Positions 46,869 to 58,325 of a DNA stretch of 64,000 nt are shown piece after piece (the first letter of the stretch is position 1; the number at the start of each line of letters is the position of its first letter). Origin of the DNA: Cordia subcordata (Eukaryota; Streptophyta; Magnoliopsida; Boraginales; Cordiaceae). A program made the translations under genes and the position numbers. Under the pieces are notes generated by a model. The model had not been told where the DNA came from, searched no databases, and saw nothing but the letters and a program-made list of their open reading frames with translations. The DNA lies in the NCBI GenBank assembly GCA_028554755.1, contig JAPTOF010000010.1, forward strand, positions 13,340,501-13,404,500, read 5' to 3'.

Positions 46869-48087
46869 ATACATATAAATATAATGTACACACACAAAGA
46901 GGCATATATACACACCTCACAAGAGTTTGGTGACCTTAGTATGTGTTGGAATTGAATGAATTGTGAATGAAAAATTCGGTGATAAAAATATGTGAATTAT
47001 ATCTTTGATATAATTTGGGGATTTATTATTTAATTAATGACTATTTTTATCATCATATTCTTGGTTGATAAACGTTTGTAACTCAAGCATGAAGTTTGAA
47101 CCTAAAACAAATGCATTAGATGTTACAAGCTTGCTTGAAGTTTACATGAAAGCTATTATTGTGGCAAATGGTGTGATACGTTATACGAGCAGAACCAAGG
47201 GAAATTGCATGAAAGCTAATAATTACCGAATCTAGACTATTACCTAATTTAATTCCATAAGACAAGAAAATACATTAAAAATCTAAATATACTTCAACAA
47301 ATATAACAAGTGTGTGTTAAGCTGTTAATTTTTTTAATAGAAAACTGTTGTGAAAAGTATTATTTGCAACAGTTTTTAATTGTTGCCACAAAAAAAAAAC
47401 CCATTCAACCAATGGTTAGAAAACCATTCCAAAAAGTCATTTGCAACCGTTTTTAACCTTTTTGCAATGATTTTCAACCTTTCCAACAAGCTTTTAATGT
47501 TAACTACTAGGAGTAGTTTAACCATAGTTGTAATTTCAAAATTCATCCAAAGCATAGGAAGGGATTGTAAGCCAGTCCATCAGGTCTTTAACGTGCTACG
47601 GTAGACTTGCACACCAACTCTTGTTAGCAAATTCAGTACAAAATAAAACGAGCCCTGTAAAGTTGGTTTGTGCAGACACGAGTTGATCGGATATATATAG
47701 CCCTTGCCTTGGTACGTCATCAACTACAAAAGTCAAATATTTGGTCAAAGTTGTACATGAGTGCATTCATCCTTTAGGAAAAATTTTCACACAAACAATT
47801 GGCTTCACTGATTTTTGCTTGGTGAGATGCACGTCATCAACTAGAAAAGACAATATTTCTAGTGTTATTTGATTTTTGATACAAGATGATGACATATGTA
47901 AAATTACAACCATTTGACCAAATACTTAAAATTTCGTCACTAGTTTTTTTTTAGTAACGGTGGTCACTAGTCGTCGCATGTTCCACCTGCATGCAACACC
48001 ACCACCACGACCATTGTGTAACAACCACACCTTCCAAACGCTCTTGAGACTTATCAATTATCGTCTTAACATGAGCAACCAAATTAA

Positions 48088-48358
48088 GGGCTCGTTTGGA
48101 TTGGCTTTTTTTTAAAAGTATTTTTTTAACAACTTTTGAAAAACATCCTTTTTTGAGGAGCTGAAAATTCTGGCTTTTAAAAAAAACTGTATTTGAGTTT
48201 TTTTTTCAAAATTTCAACTTTTTTGAAAACCAAATCAAATAATTATTGTAAATTTAATGTAACTTTTTTTAAAAAAAAAAAAGTGAATTTTTTTAAAAAA
48301 AGTGATTTTTAAAAAAAAAAAGTGATTTTTTTAGAAAAAGATCAATCCAAACAGGCCC
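48088..48358. mobile_element. Tourist-like (PIF/Harbinger) MITE, 271 bp, upstream of reductase B
   Basis: It starts GGGCTCGTTTGGATTG and ends CAATCCAAACAGGCCC, with TAA at 48085-48087 and 48359-48361. The left segmental copy has a single TAA at the same place (aaatTAAactaca, about 28580), which proves a clean insertion after the duplication. Confidence 0.92.
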
Positions 48359-48429
48359 TAAACTACATAGAGAGAGAGAGAGCAAAAGCCATTCATTCAG
48401 GGGTATCTGCCTATCAAGCAGTGTCCTAA

Positions 48430-48652
48430 TGGCTCGTTTGGATTGACTTTTTTTAAAAGTACTTTTTTCAACAACTTTTGAAAAATAACTTTTTTTAAGA
48501 AACTGAAAATTCTAACTTCTAAAAAAAAGCTATATTTGAGCTTTTTTCAAATTTTTAATTTTTTTTAAGCCAAATCAAATATTTATTATAAATTTAATGT
48601 AATTTTTCAAAAAAAAAAAAATTTCTAAAAAAAAATCAATCCAAACAGGCCC
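48430..48652. mobile_element. Second Tourist-like MITE of the same family, 223 bp
   Basis: It starts TGGCTCGTTTGGATTG, ends CAATCCAAACAGGCCC, and has TAA at 48427-48429 and 48653-48655. The left copy again has the empty site (tgtcctTAAgtgggtttggg, about 28670). The two MITEs are only 71 bp apart. Confidence 0.92.
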
Positions 48653-49351
48653 TAAATAGGTTTGGGCCATTGTAGCACAACACAATCAAGAACTAAACAA
48701 CATTATAAAAGTACTTTTCAATCTAAGCTGGTAATTTAATAAAACTTGTGTTGTGAAGAAAAAATAAATAAATAAAATTAGCAAGTTAATAATTAATACC
48801 ATATATATAACCAATCCAAACGCGCAATTATAGAAAACGTAAACCAAAGGTGATGGGATAAACCAAACGTAAAATTAGCACGGCATTCCTATGTGTCCTT
48901 TCCTCAACAGTCACTACACACTCCACATGTGACGTGTGTGCGCACGCATGCTGGACGCACATTCCAGACATTTAAACGCACACTAGAGCTGATTAGACAA
49001 GCAAACTGCATTATTTCATTCCGGAAAACTTTTCAATCAGTACACCTAATATTAGTCTACAAAAAAGAATTATAGGTTTAAAGTAAGTTTTTGTAGGTCT
49101 AAAATAAAATTTGTAAGTTTTCAATAAAGTTTTGTAATATCGATTCATAAAAGAATTATAGGTCTAAAATAAAATTAGTAAGATTATAAATTTTATAATA
49201 TCAGTATATAAAAAAATTGAAGATCTAAATGCCTTATAAATTTTTATTCTAAATTTGCAAATTTTTAGTTTACACCTATAAATTATTTATGTATATTAAC
49301 ATCAGCACATAATGATGGAAGAATATTCTGTTCTTCCACTTTAGACATCAC

Positions 49352-49360
49352 TATATATAT
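49352..49360 (+). promoter_or_regulatory. TATA box of reductase B
   Basis: TATATATAT lies 84 bp before the ATG, with a shorter CA-repeat leader than in gene A. Confidence 0.65.
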
Positions 49361-49443
49361 CACGCCATCTACTCGTCTTTAACGTAAAAGCAGAACTCAC
49401 ACACACACACACATTGTGCAAAAAAAAAGCAAAAAACATCAAC

Positions 49444-49680
49444 ATGGCGGAGGAAGAAGTGATCAACAAGCAAGTCATTCTCAAACACCACGTCGCTGGT
49501 TTTCCTAAAGAATCCGATATGGAGTTCCGGACCACTTCCATCAAACTCAAGGTCCCAGCAGAGCAGGGATCAAACGGTGCCGTTTTGGTCAAGAATCTGT
49601 ACTTGTCTTGTGATCCTTACATAGGCATCCGCATGCGTAAGATGGAAGGCGGCGACATTGAATCCTTCATCCCTGGCTCC
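49444..49680 (+). CDS. Alkenal double-bond reductase paralogue, exon 1 only (rest outside the window)
   Basis: A 79-codon exon identical in length and frame to exon 1 of reductase A. It differs at four residues (L26M, Q27E, L60I, T76I) and ends at the same GTATGC donor. The start is the ATG at 49444; an upstream in-frame ATG at 49414 lies in the leader and is not shared by gene A. The downstream exons must lie beyond 64000, because intron 1 here has been lengthened to more than 14.3 kb by the viral insertion. Whether this copy is still spliced correctly is unknown. Confidence 0.93.
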
Positions 49681-50571
49681 GTATGCTTTCTTTTCTTTCC
49701 TTATTGATTTTTTTTTTTTTTGGTTTCCTAATAATGTCATGGTCCCCCGTAGTTCTCTATAGAACGTAAGTAGGTATTATCGAATTGTCACTTCATCTAA
49801 AATTGTAATAGATTAGAGTACGAGTTGGTATTATCAAATTACTAGTTCATCTAAAATTACAGTAGATCAAAGGATATGCTGGTATTATTGAGTTATCACC
49901 ACATCTATAAATATTATTGAGTTACTACTTTATCTAAAATTATAGTAAATTAAAGTACAAGTTGGTATTATTGAGTTACTACTTCATCTCATTTAAAAAT
50001 TTAAGTTTATAAAAAGATATTGATTTATTTATTTATTGTGATTATTGAGGTACCACCTCATTTAAAAATTTAAGTTTATAAAAAGATATTGATTTATTTA
50101 TTTATTGTGATTATTGAGGTACCACCTCATTTAAAAATTTAAGTTTGTAAAAAAAATATTGATTTATTTATTTATTGTGTTAACATTTCTCACATATAGT
50201 ATAATTTGTTTAGAAATTTATACGTAAATAATTTTAATATTTTTAAATAAGTAGTTGTAAGGTTTGACCCTAAAATTGTTTGAGTTTTAGATTTTGATAC
50301 TATATTAAAATTACTATCTTATTTAAAAGTTTAAATTTATAAAAAAAATATTAATTTATCTATTATGTTAACAGGTATATATATACATATACATATAGGC
50401 GGTGAACTGGGTTTTGATATTAATTTTATTATATAAAATTTTAAAATATCAACCCATTTGAATAATTGTGTTATTTAGATTTTAGGGTTAAAATAAGATT
50501 AAAAAATAATAAGTGATTAATAACCATTTTGAACAATTATAGAGCAATGATAGTAAATAGATTTGTCTATT

Positions 50572-50785
50572 TGGATTTTTTTTTTTAAAAAAAAGTACTT
50601 TTTTTCTTAAAAAAGTTACATGAAATGTATAACAATTATTTAATTTGATTTTTAAAAAAATTAAAATTTTAAAAAAAATTTAAATATAATTTTTTAAAAA
50701 AATTAAAAATTTTAATTTAAAAAAAATTATTTTTTAAAAATAATTAAAAAAATATTTTTAATAAAAGTCAATCCAAACATACCGA
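50572..50785. mobile_element. MITE-like insert in intron 1 of reductase B
   Basis: About 215 bp of A/T runs between ends reading ctatttggattttt and aaaagtcaatccaaacata. It is related to the two Tourist-like MITEs upstream and absent from the matching place in gene A (about 30500). The target duplication is unclear. Confidence 0.6.
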
Positions 50786-51031
50786 TAAAACAACTTATAG
50801 TAAATAGACACCCTTGGCTTCGTACGCTTTCTTTTCTTTCCTTAATAATTCGTTCTCGTTATTCATTAAATAATATCGTGGTTCTCGATAGTTCTGAATA
50901 GGACATCTGGACATGATTGCTTCTTTAAAATTGGGATCGATCGACGGTTCTGAATACGACATCTGGACATGATTGCTTCTTTAAAATTGCAATGGGTCAG
51001 GGTGCAAGTAGGAATGCAGAGTGAACAACGT
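50578..51031 (+). repeat. Left copy of a direct repeat of about 454 bp flanking the viral block
   Basis: Nearly identical to about 62870-63323. It begins inside the MITE-like insert and ends at gtgaacaacg, immediately before viral sequence. It includes a tandem duplication of about 60 bp (gacatctggacatgattgct twice, about 50903 and 50959) that is also present in the right flank but single in gene A. Confidence 0.9.
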
Positions 51032-51090
51032 CTCCAACCTATCAGAAGAAAATAGCTGCTAGGAGAGAAAGAAAACAAATAAGAAAAAAT

Positions 51091-51381
51091 ATGAAAAAAC
51101 AACAGGGGTATAAAAGGATTAGATCAAAACCCAAACCTCCTGTTTGTTACAAATATGGTCGGATTGGTCATATTGCACCAAACTGTCCTATAAAAAAGAA
51201 AATAAAAGCATTAAATATTGAAAAAGATTTGAAAGAAAATCTTATGAAAGTAATGCTCAATTCTGAATCAGAAGAAGATCATGAAGATCTTAATGACTCA
51301 GAGGAATCTAGCTCTGAGGATAATCTGAAACAACAGAAAGTTCAGAAAATGAGGAATATAAACCTTGTGTTAATTGTATGA
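51091..51381 (+). pseudogene. Viral coat-protein C-terminal part with zinc knuckle (plus copy)
   Basis: Lys/Arg-rich start, then a knuckle (CYKYGRIGHIAPNC), then an acidic Glu/Asp/Ser tail. The knuckle has C-x2-Y-x4-H-x4-C: the second zinc Cys is Tyr. The upstream coat-protein region is absent, replaced by host sequence at 51030. The frame closes at TGA 51379-51381, overlapping the next frame's ATG. The same closure exists in the minus copy. Coat proteins of this family package DNA and bind nucleic acid through the knuckle. Confidence 0.8.
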
Positions 51382-53762
51382 ATACGATACAAAAAGATGA
51401 AAATGATAATTTTTATCAATTGTTATCACAATTCAGAAATATGGAACTGAATGTTTTAACTAATGACAATATAGTTGAATTACTCAGAATAATAAAAGAT
51501 TCTGAAATCAGAAATAAAATCTTGGAATCTTTAGGTAAAATAAAGGAACCTGAAGAATTAAGTGTCCAAGAAGAAGATAAATTCATTCCTTATACTTTAT
51601 CAGAAGTAAGAAAAAGGATTGAAGAAAAACAAAATATAAAATCCTCTATTACATTTGTAACTACAATACAGGATCTTAAAGAGGAAGTTAATAATTTGAA
51701 AACTGAAGTTAAAAGATTAACTCAGGATAATATAAATATTAATAAAAGATTGGATAATATGGATAAGGGGAAAAATAAAGTTGAAGAAATTCCTGAATCC
51801 AGTGTTAATCAAGAATTAGAACCATTTTTAGGAAAGATGGAATATATTACATCTCAAAAATGGTTCGTCAAAATTGATCTCTTAATACAAGGAGATTATA
51901 AAAAAGAATTAATTGCGTTAATAGATAGTGGCGCAGATTTAAATTGTATACAGGAAGGATTAATTCCTACAAAATATTTTGAAAAAACCACACATACATT
52001 ATCAAGTGCAAGTGGTAATAAAATGGATATCTTATATAAGTTATCTAAGGCATATATTTGCACTAATAGACAGTGTATTCCTAATAGTTTTGTATTAGTG
52101 AGAAATATGACAAATCAGGTCATATTAGGAACACCATTCCTTAATAAAATATTTCCAATAAAGGAAATAACTACTAATGGAATAATAGGTAGTTTTAAAG
52201 AAAATGAAATTCAATTTGAATTTATCAAGGATCCAATAACTAGGGTTCTTAATGAAATGGTTGAATTAATAAAAGCCAAAAATAATCAATTGAATTTTCT
52301 TAATCAGGAAATTAACTCATTAACAATAAATGAGAAATTACAAAATCCTCAACTTCAGCAACATATAAAGTTGATAATTAATCAATTTTCATCAGAAATT
52401 TGTGCTGATCATCCTAATGCATTTTGGGATAGGAAAAAACATATTGTTAGTCTACCATATGTAGATGATTTTGATCAAAGAATGATAACTACAAAATCAA
52501 GACTTGCTCAAATGAATGAACAAGAACAGGTTAGATGTAGAGAAGAAATCAATACTTTTCTGCAAAAAGGATTAATAAGGGAATCTAAATCAGCTTGGAG
52601 TTGTACTGGTTTTTATGTGAATAAAAAATCAAAAATTGAAAGAGGCTCTCCAAGATTGGTAGTTAATTATAAACCTCTTAATAAAGTTTTAAAATGGATC
52701 AAATATCCAATTCCTAATAAGAGGGATTTGATTAATAGAGTACATGATGCATGTGTATTTTCAAAATTTGACATGAAATCTGGCTATTACCAAATACAGG
52801 TAGTAGAAGAAGATAGGTATAAAACTGCTTTTGTTGTACCATTTGGTCATTATGAATGGAATGTAATGCCTTTTGGTTTGAAAAATGCTCCTTCTGAATT
52901 TCAGAGGATAATGAATGATATATTCATACCATATAATGATTTTATGGTTGTTTATATTGATGATGTCTTGGTATTTTCAAAAGACATTAATACCCATTTT
53001 AAACATCTTGAAATATTTAAGAATCTTGTTATTAAAAATGGGTTAGTTGTGTCAAAACCAAAAATGGTGATTTTTCAATCTAAAATCAGATTTTTGGGTT
53101 ATAATATTGAAGATGGAAAAATAATTCCTATTGAAAGAAGTATTGAATTTGCTTCTAAATTTCCAGATGAAATTTTGGATAAAAATCAATGGCAAAGATT
53201 TTTAGACAGTCTTAATTATATACAGCCTTATTATAACAATTTGGCTGAAGATGCTGCTATTTTATATGAGAGACTGAGGAAATCCCCTTTCCCTTGGTCA
53301 CAAAGTCATACTGAGGCAGTGAGATTGATTAAATCAAAAGTCAAACAGTTGCCTTGCCTTATGCTTGCAAATCCACAATGGGATAAGATTGTGGAGACGG
53401 ATGCTTCAGATATTGGATATGGCGGAATACTAAAACAAGTACAGCCAACAACAAAGCAAGAATATCTTGTTAGATTTACCTCAGGAAAATGGAGGGAAAG
53501 TCAGAAAAAATATGCACCTGTTGCAAAAGAAATTTTAGCTATTGTCAACAGTGTTTTAAAATTCCAATATGATCTTTTGAATCAAAAGTTTTTGATTAAA
53601 AATGATTGCAAATCTGCAAAATTCATGTTCAATAAGGATTTTAAACATGATGTTTCGAAATATATGTTCGCAAGATGGCAAACATATTTAGCCCCTTTTG
53701 AATTCGAAATCAAACATATTCAGGGAAAGAATAATACTTTGCCTGATTTTTTTGTCCCGTGA
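51378..53762 (+). pseudogene. Viral aspartic protease, reverse transcriptase and RNase H region (plus copy)
   Basis: A 794-codon frame. A coiled-coil-like, Lys/Glu-rich stretch (about residues 85-145) precedes the aspartic protease motif DSGAD (about 183-187). The reverse transcriptase follows, with catalytic YIDD at about 526-529, and then RNase H with the first acidic motif ETDAS (Asp about 675). Such enzymes copy pregenomic RNA into DNA in the cytoplasm. The frame ends early: one extra T in a T-run near 53750 shifts it, and the end reads PDFFVP and stop where the minus copy continues for ten more residues. At its start the frame is cut off from the coat-protein part by the break shared with the minus copy. 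Confidence 0.92.
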
Positions 53763-53776
53763 ATATCTACAGGGGA

Positions 53777-55047
53777 ATGCAACCTCCTGATGGGGGTTTT
53801 CAAGGCCGTGGGAAATATGCCCATGGTGGTGGATCATCAAGAGGCCGTGGCAAATATGGTCATGGTAAAGGTAAAGGGAGAAATAATGCTCCTGATTATT
53901 TCTATGCAAATAAAGCATTGGAAATTGCTTCTGAAGAAGCTGAAGTACGTAAAAATACATTGCGTGCTCAGAAGTTTGATATAAAACTTCCACATCCCAG
54001 TTCACCAATATACTCAGAGACAATAAAGTTTCTTGAGGAACTGGAGAAAAAGCGAAGAAAGAAATATAAGTTCTTTCGCCGCTCTAAATACTATAGAGCA
54101 AGATGAATCATGCAATATACGAGAATGCGGGAGAGGAAATAATTCTCTATTTGTCGCAGAAGGATCTAATAGATCAACAAGATCCATGGTTGCTGATGTC
54201 CAAATATCTGGATGATTTCTCATTTCCAGCTCAGTCATATAAGACGAGACACCACTATGAGAAAATTCTCATGGAGACGCAATCTGCAGATTTTGAACAC
54301 TTCAAAAAGAGTGGAAAGACAGATATGATGTCAAAGGATATTGCGTATAGCAAGATCTACATCAAAACTCTTATCAATGCAGAGCAATGGGGACTTTCTA
54401 CCCATAAACTGAAGTCCTATGTGATATCAACACAACAAGGTCCCATACTATATTCTTATTGGGATTATGTGGAAGGATTCTCAAAGGTATTTTATTTTGA
54501 GAATGACCAGCATAAACATTCATGGTTTGTGAAGATAGCTGGTACAGTCCTTAATAAGGATATTCCATCATGGTTTATAATTTGGTGGAATTACTTTGGT
54601 CCAAATTCATCTATACTTCCAGAACCATTCCAAGAACTTTATAAAAGATGGAAGGAAGTATCTCCAAAGATGCAGGATCTACAACAACAATCAGTTGAAG
54701 GAACTGCAACAATGTATTTCTTTCTGGAGTTCTCAATTCCTTGGATTGTCAGATGGATTCCAGAAGTCAGTCATGCAGATAAGCATGTTCCATGTTTAAA
54801 GAGGATATTCTTTACAAAATTCTGGCAAAAGATGATACAAAAAGATCCAAAGACGAATCAATTATATTCCCAGGATCTTATCAAGGAAATAGAAGAAAAG
54901 CTTCAACAATACGAGAAGGAAGCTAAAGAGAAGCAGAAAGCAACAATTCAACCAAAATCATGGTTTGAACAGTTTGTGAATAAGTTGCAGAAGGAAGGTG
55001 ATAAGACCGCAAATAACAACAGTCCGTGGACATATCTAAGTCCTTAA
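53777..55047 (+). pseudogene. Viral ORF2, Gly/Arg-rich N-terminus, frameshifted (plus copy)
   Basis: The start is the ATG at 53777, matching the minus copy (57350). The first 40 residues are rich in Gly, Arg, Lys and His (GRGKYGHGKGKGRNN) and look like an RNA-binding tail. A small indel near 54047-54060 throws the frame off, and the rest continues in another frame from about 54103 to 55047. Homology with the minus copy stops at about 54995, so the last residues of the plus-copy frame are not native. The function of this ORF in florendovirus-like genomes is unknown. Confidence 0.8.
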
Positions 55048-55400
55048 GTTTTAAGCTATATCTGAGATATGCAAAAGAATGGATCCCTGGTACATTACCT
55101 AATATATCATCAAACCCTAATCATGGAGTGAACAGAGAAGAAGGTCCTGCGCCAAAACGCCAACACACAACGGCAACAGGGACACTCCTAGGATTTAATC
55201 ATATACTTCGAACCAAAACTCCAGGCATAATCAAAGATATATCATAACCCTTAAGTTTAAACATGGCAACGGAGTATTTGAGGGTTATCAACTAAGTCTA
55301 TAAATGGCTTAAAACAACTTTTATGTTATATCAGCATTATATCAATTCATCAACAACTCAGCCTGTCATTGAGTCCAAGAATTCAATTTAAATAAAAATA
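55000..55400 (+). other. Probable viral leader / intergenic remnant joined to the truncated plus copy
   Basis: Non-repeated sequence with several short frames and a TATA-like 'tctataaatgg' at 55296-55306. The phrase 'ttttatgttatatcagcattatatcaattcatca' recurs in altered form just upstream of the movement-protein ATG of the minus copy (rc of about 62823-62854). That places this segment in the leader before the first viral ORF, so the plus copy jumped from inside ORF2 to the leader by deletion. Confidence 0.5.
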
Positions 55401-55439
55401 AATGACAGAAAATAAAAAAGAAGAGTACCTGAAAAAACT

Positions 55440-55830
55440 CTGAACTTTTATTTCTTTTTCAAAATTTACAAAATATAAAATTGTAAACTAACTAAAATTT
55501 TTGTCCTGTGTTTCTCATTCTGAGTCATGGCTTTTATAGACACTTGAAGCCTCGGATTTGAAACAAAGATTCAAAACAATTTTCCTCGGACTCCACATAT
55601 TTCAGATCCGGGAAACAACATAATTACAAAAAGTAAAAAGTAAAATACTGTTTATCTACAGTCTTTCCACTAATTGATGAATAGTGCACACCTGTTTATA
55701 TACGACAGAAACTTTTGTGAAATCTTTTTGACTTATTATCCAGTCATCAGATTCCTTTTGTCTTTAAGCAATTATCACGACCGCTTTCTCCACTGTCATC
55801 ATGATAATTACTATTCTTTCTTCTTTTCAC
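55440..55830 (-). promoter_or_regulatory. Viral intergenic region with promoter and polyadenylation signal (minus copy)
   Basis: Downstream of ORF2 on the minus strand there is a TATA element (TATAAAAG, rc of 55531-55538). About 80 bp further on is AATAAA (rc of 55447-55452), so a transcript starting about 30 bp after the TATA would meet the poly(A) signal after roughly 50 nt. That is the usual terminally redundant layout of pararetroviral pregenomic RNA. I found no convincing tRNA-Met primer site. Confidence 0.6.
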
Positions 55831-57350
55831 CTAAACTTTATCCTGTTTAGGATCACTCTGGGACAATTCTCCCTTCGTCTTTATTTGAAGTGGACCTTTC
55901 AACGCGTCCTTCATGGATTCGAACACGTCATCCAAGGAATAGTTTTCTTCTTCCTCTGGATCTTGCGATTGTCCTGTAAGACAGAAATATCTGCTGCCTT
56001 GGGGTGAAATCTCCATTGACTTCTCTGAAGAAGATGTATCACTTCCTTGAGTGAATTGTATCATCTCCTCTTTGACATTATCCATATATTGCAACATTAT
56101 TTCTTGCAAAGATATGGATGGATTATCCTTCTGCAACTTATTCACAAACTGTTCAAACCATGATTTTGGTTGAATTGTTGCTTTCTGCTTCTCTTTAGCT
56201 TCCTTCTTGTATTGTTGAAGCTTTTCTTCTATTTCCTTGATAAGATCCTGGGAATATAATTGATTCGTCTTTGGATCTTTCTGTATCATCTTTTGCCAGA
56301 ATTTTGTAAAGAATATCCTCTTTAAACATGGAACATGCTTATCTGCATGACTGACTTCTGGAATCTATCTGACAATCCAAGGAATTGAGAACTCCAGAAA
56401 GAAATACATTGTTGCAGTTCCTTCAACTGATTGTTGTTGTAGATCCTGCATCTTTGGAGATACTTCCTTCCATCTTTTATAAAGATCTTGGAATGGTTCT
56501 GGAAGTATAGATGAATTTGGACCAAAGTAATTCCACCAAATTATAAACCATGATGGAATATCCTTATTAAGGACTGTACCAGCTATCTTCACAAACCATG
56601 AATATTTATGCTGGTCATTCTCAAAATAAAATACCTTTGAGAATCCTTCCACATAATCCCAATAAGAATATAGTATGGGACCTTGTTGTGTTGATATCAC
56701 ATAGGACTTGATTTATGGGTAGAAAGTCCCCATTGCTCTGCATTGATAAGAGTTTTGATGTAGATCTTGCTATACGCAATATCCTTTGACATCATATCTG
56801 TCTTTCCACTCTTTTTGAAGTGTTCAAAATCTGCAGATTGCGTCTCCATGAGAATTTTCTCATAGTGGTGTCTCGTCTTATATGACTGAGCTGGAAATGA
56901 GAAATCATCCAGATATTTGGACATCAGCAACCATGGATCTTGTTGATCTATTAGATCCTTCTGCGACAAATAGAGAATTATTTCCTCTCCTGCATTCTGT
57001 GTATATTGCACAGATTCATCTTGCTCTATAGTATTTAGAGCTGAAGTGAAAGAACTTATATTTCTTTCTTCTGCTTTTTTCTCCAGTTCCTCAAGAAACT
57101 TTATTGTCTCTGAGTATATTGGTGAACTGGGATGTGGAAGTTTTATATCAAACTTCTGAGCACGCAATGTATTTTTACGTACTTCAGCTTCTTCAGAAGC
57201 AATTTCCAATGCTTTATTTGCATAGAAATAATCAGGAGCATTATTTCTCCCTTTACCTTTACCATGACCATATTTGCCACGGCCTCTTGATGATCCACCA
57301 CCATGGGCATATTTCCCACAGCCTTGAAAACCCCCATCAGGAGGTTGCAT
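55831..57350 (-). pseudogene. Viral ORF2 (minus copy), several breaks
   Basis: The start is the ATG at 57350-57348, overlapping the end of the RNase H frame. The Gly/Arg-rich N-terminus and the middle part match the plus copy. A frame change lies near 56697-56710, and a TGG-to-TAG-type nonsense change near 56364 follows WIVR. The C-terminal part (56289-55831) is present only here; it is Gln/Lys-rich, then acidic and Ser-rich, and ends at TAA before the intergenic region. Summed length is near 500 residues. Function unknown. Confidence 0.8.
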
Positions 57351-58269
57351 CCCCTTGAAGATATTCACGGGACAAAAAATCAGGCAAAGTATTATTCTTT
57401 CCCTGAATATGTTTGATTTCGAATTCAAAAGGGGCTAAATATGTTTGCCATCTTGCGAACATATATTTCGAAACATCATGTTTAAAATCCTTATTGAACA
57501 TGAATTTTGCAGATTTGCAATTAGTTTTAATCAAAAACTTTTGGTTCAAAAGATCATCTTGGAATTTTAAAACACTGTTGACAATAGCTAAAATTTCTTT
57601 TGCAACAGGTGCATATTTTTTCTGACTTTCCCTCCATTTTCCTGAGGTAAATCCAACAAGATATTCTTGCTTTGTTGTTGGCTGTACTTGTTTTAGTATT
57701 CCGCCATATCCAATATCTGAAGCATCTGTCTCCACAATCTTATCCCATTGTGGATTTGCAAGCATAAGACAAGGCAACTGTTTGACTTTTGATTTAATCA
57801 ATCTCACTGCCTCAGTATGACTTTGTGACCAAGGGGAAGGGGATTTCCTCAGTCTCTCATATAAAATAGCAGCATCTTCAGCCAAATTCTTATAATAAGG
57901 CTGTATATAATTAAGACTGCCTAAAAATCTTTGCAATTGATTTTTATCTAAAATTTCATCTGGAAATTTAGAAGCAAATTCAATACTTCTTTCAATAGGA
58001 ATTATTTTCCCATCTTCAATATTATAACCCAAAAATCTGATTTTAGATTGAAAAATCACCATTTTTGGTTTTGACACAACGAACCCATTTTTAATAACAA
58101 GATTCTTAAATATTTCAAGATGTTTAAAATGGGTATTAATGTCTTTTGAAAATACCAAGACATCATCAATATAAACAACCATAAAATCATTATATGGTAT
58201 GAATATATCATTCATTATCCCCTGAAATTCAGAAGGAGCATTTTTCAAACCAAAAGCATTACATTCCAT
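57337..58269 (-). pseudogene. Viral reverse transcriptase C-terminal half and RNase H (minus copy)
   Basis: It contains YIDDVLVFS, the RT thumb/connection region, RNase H (ETDASDIGYGG) and the native C-terminus ending SREYLQGDATS. It is separated from the N-terminal half by a nonsense codon (near 58328) and a single-base deletion near 58263, both absent from the plus copy. Confidence 0.9.
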
Positions 58270-58325
58270 TCATAATGACCAAATGGTACAACAAAAGCAG
58301 TTTTATACCTATCTTCTTCTACTAC

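Larger units (their letters stand above)
51031..54995 (+). repeat. Left arm of the viral inverted repeat, about 3.97 kb
   Basis: Nearly identical to the reverse complement of 56126-60094. The 1130-bp spacer is 54996-56125. Confidence 0.9.

Noticed and set aside
49414..49443. Upstream in-frame ATG for reductase B
   Set aside because: It adds ten residues from the CA-rich leader, is absent from gene A, and the family N-terminus matches the ATG at 49444.
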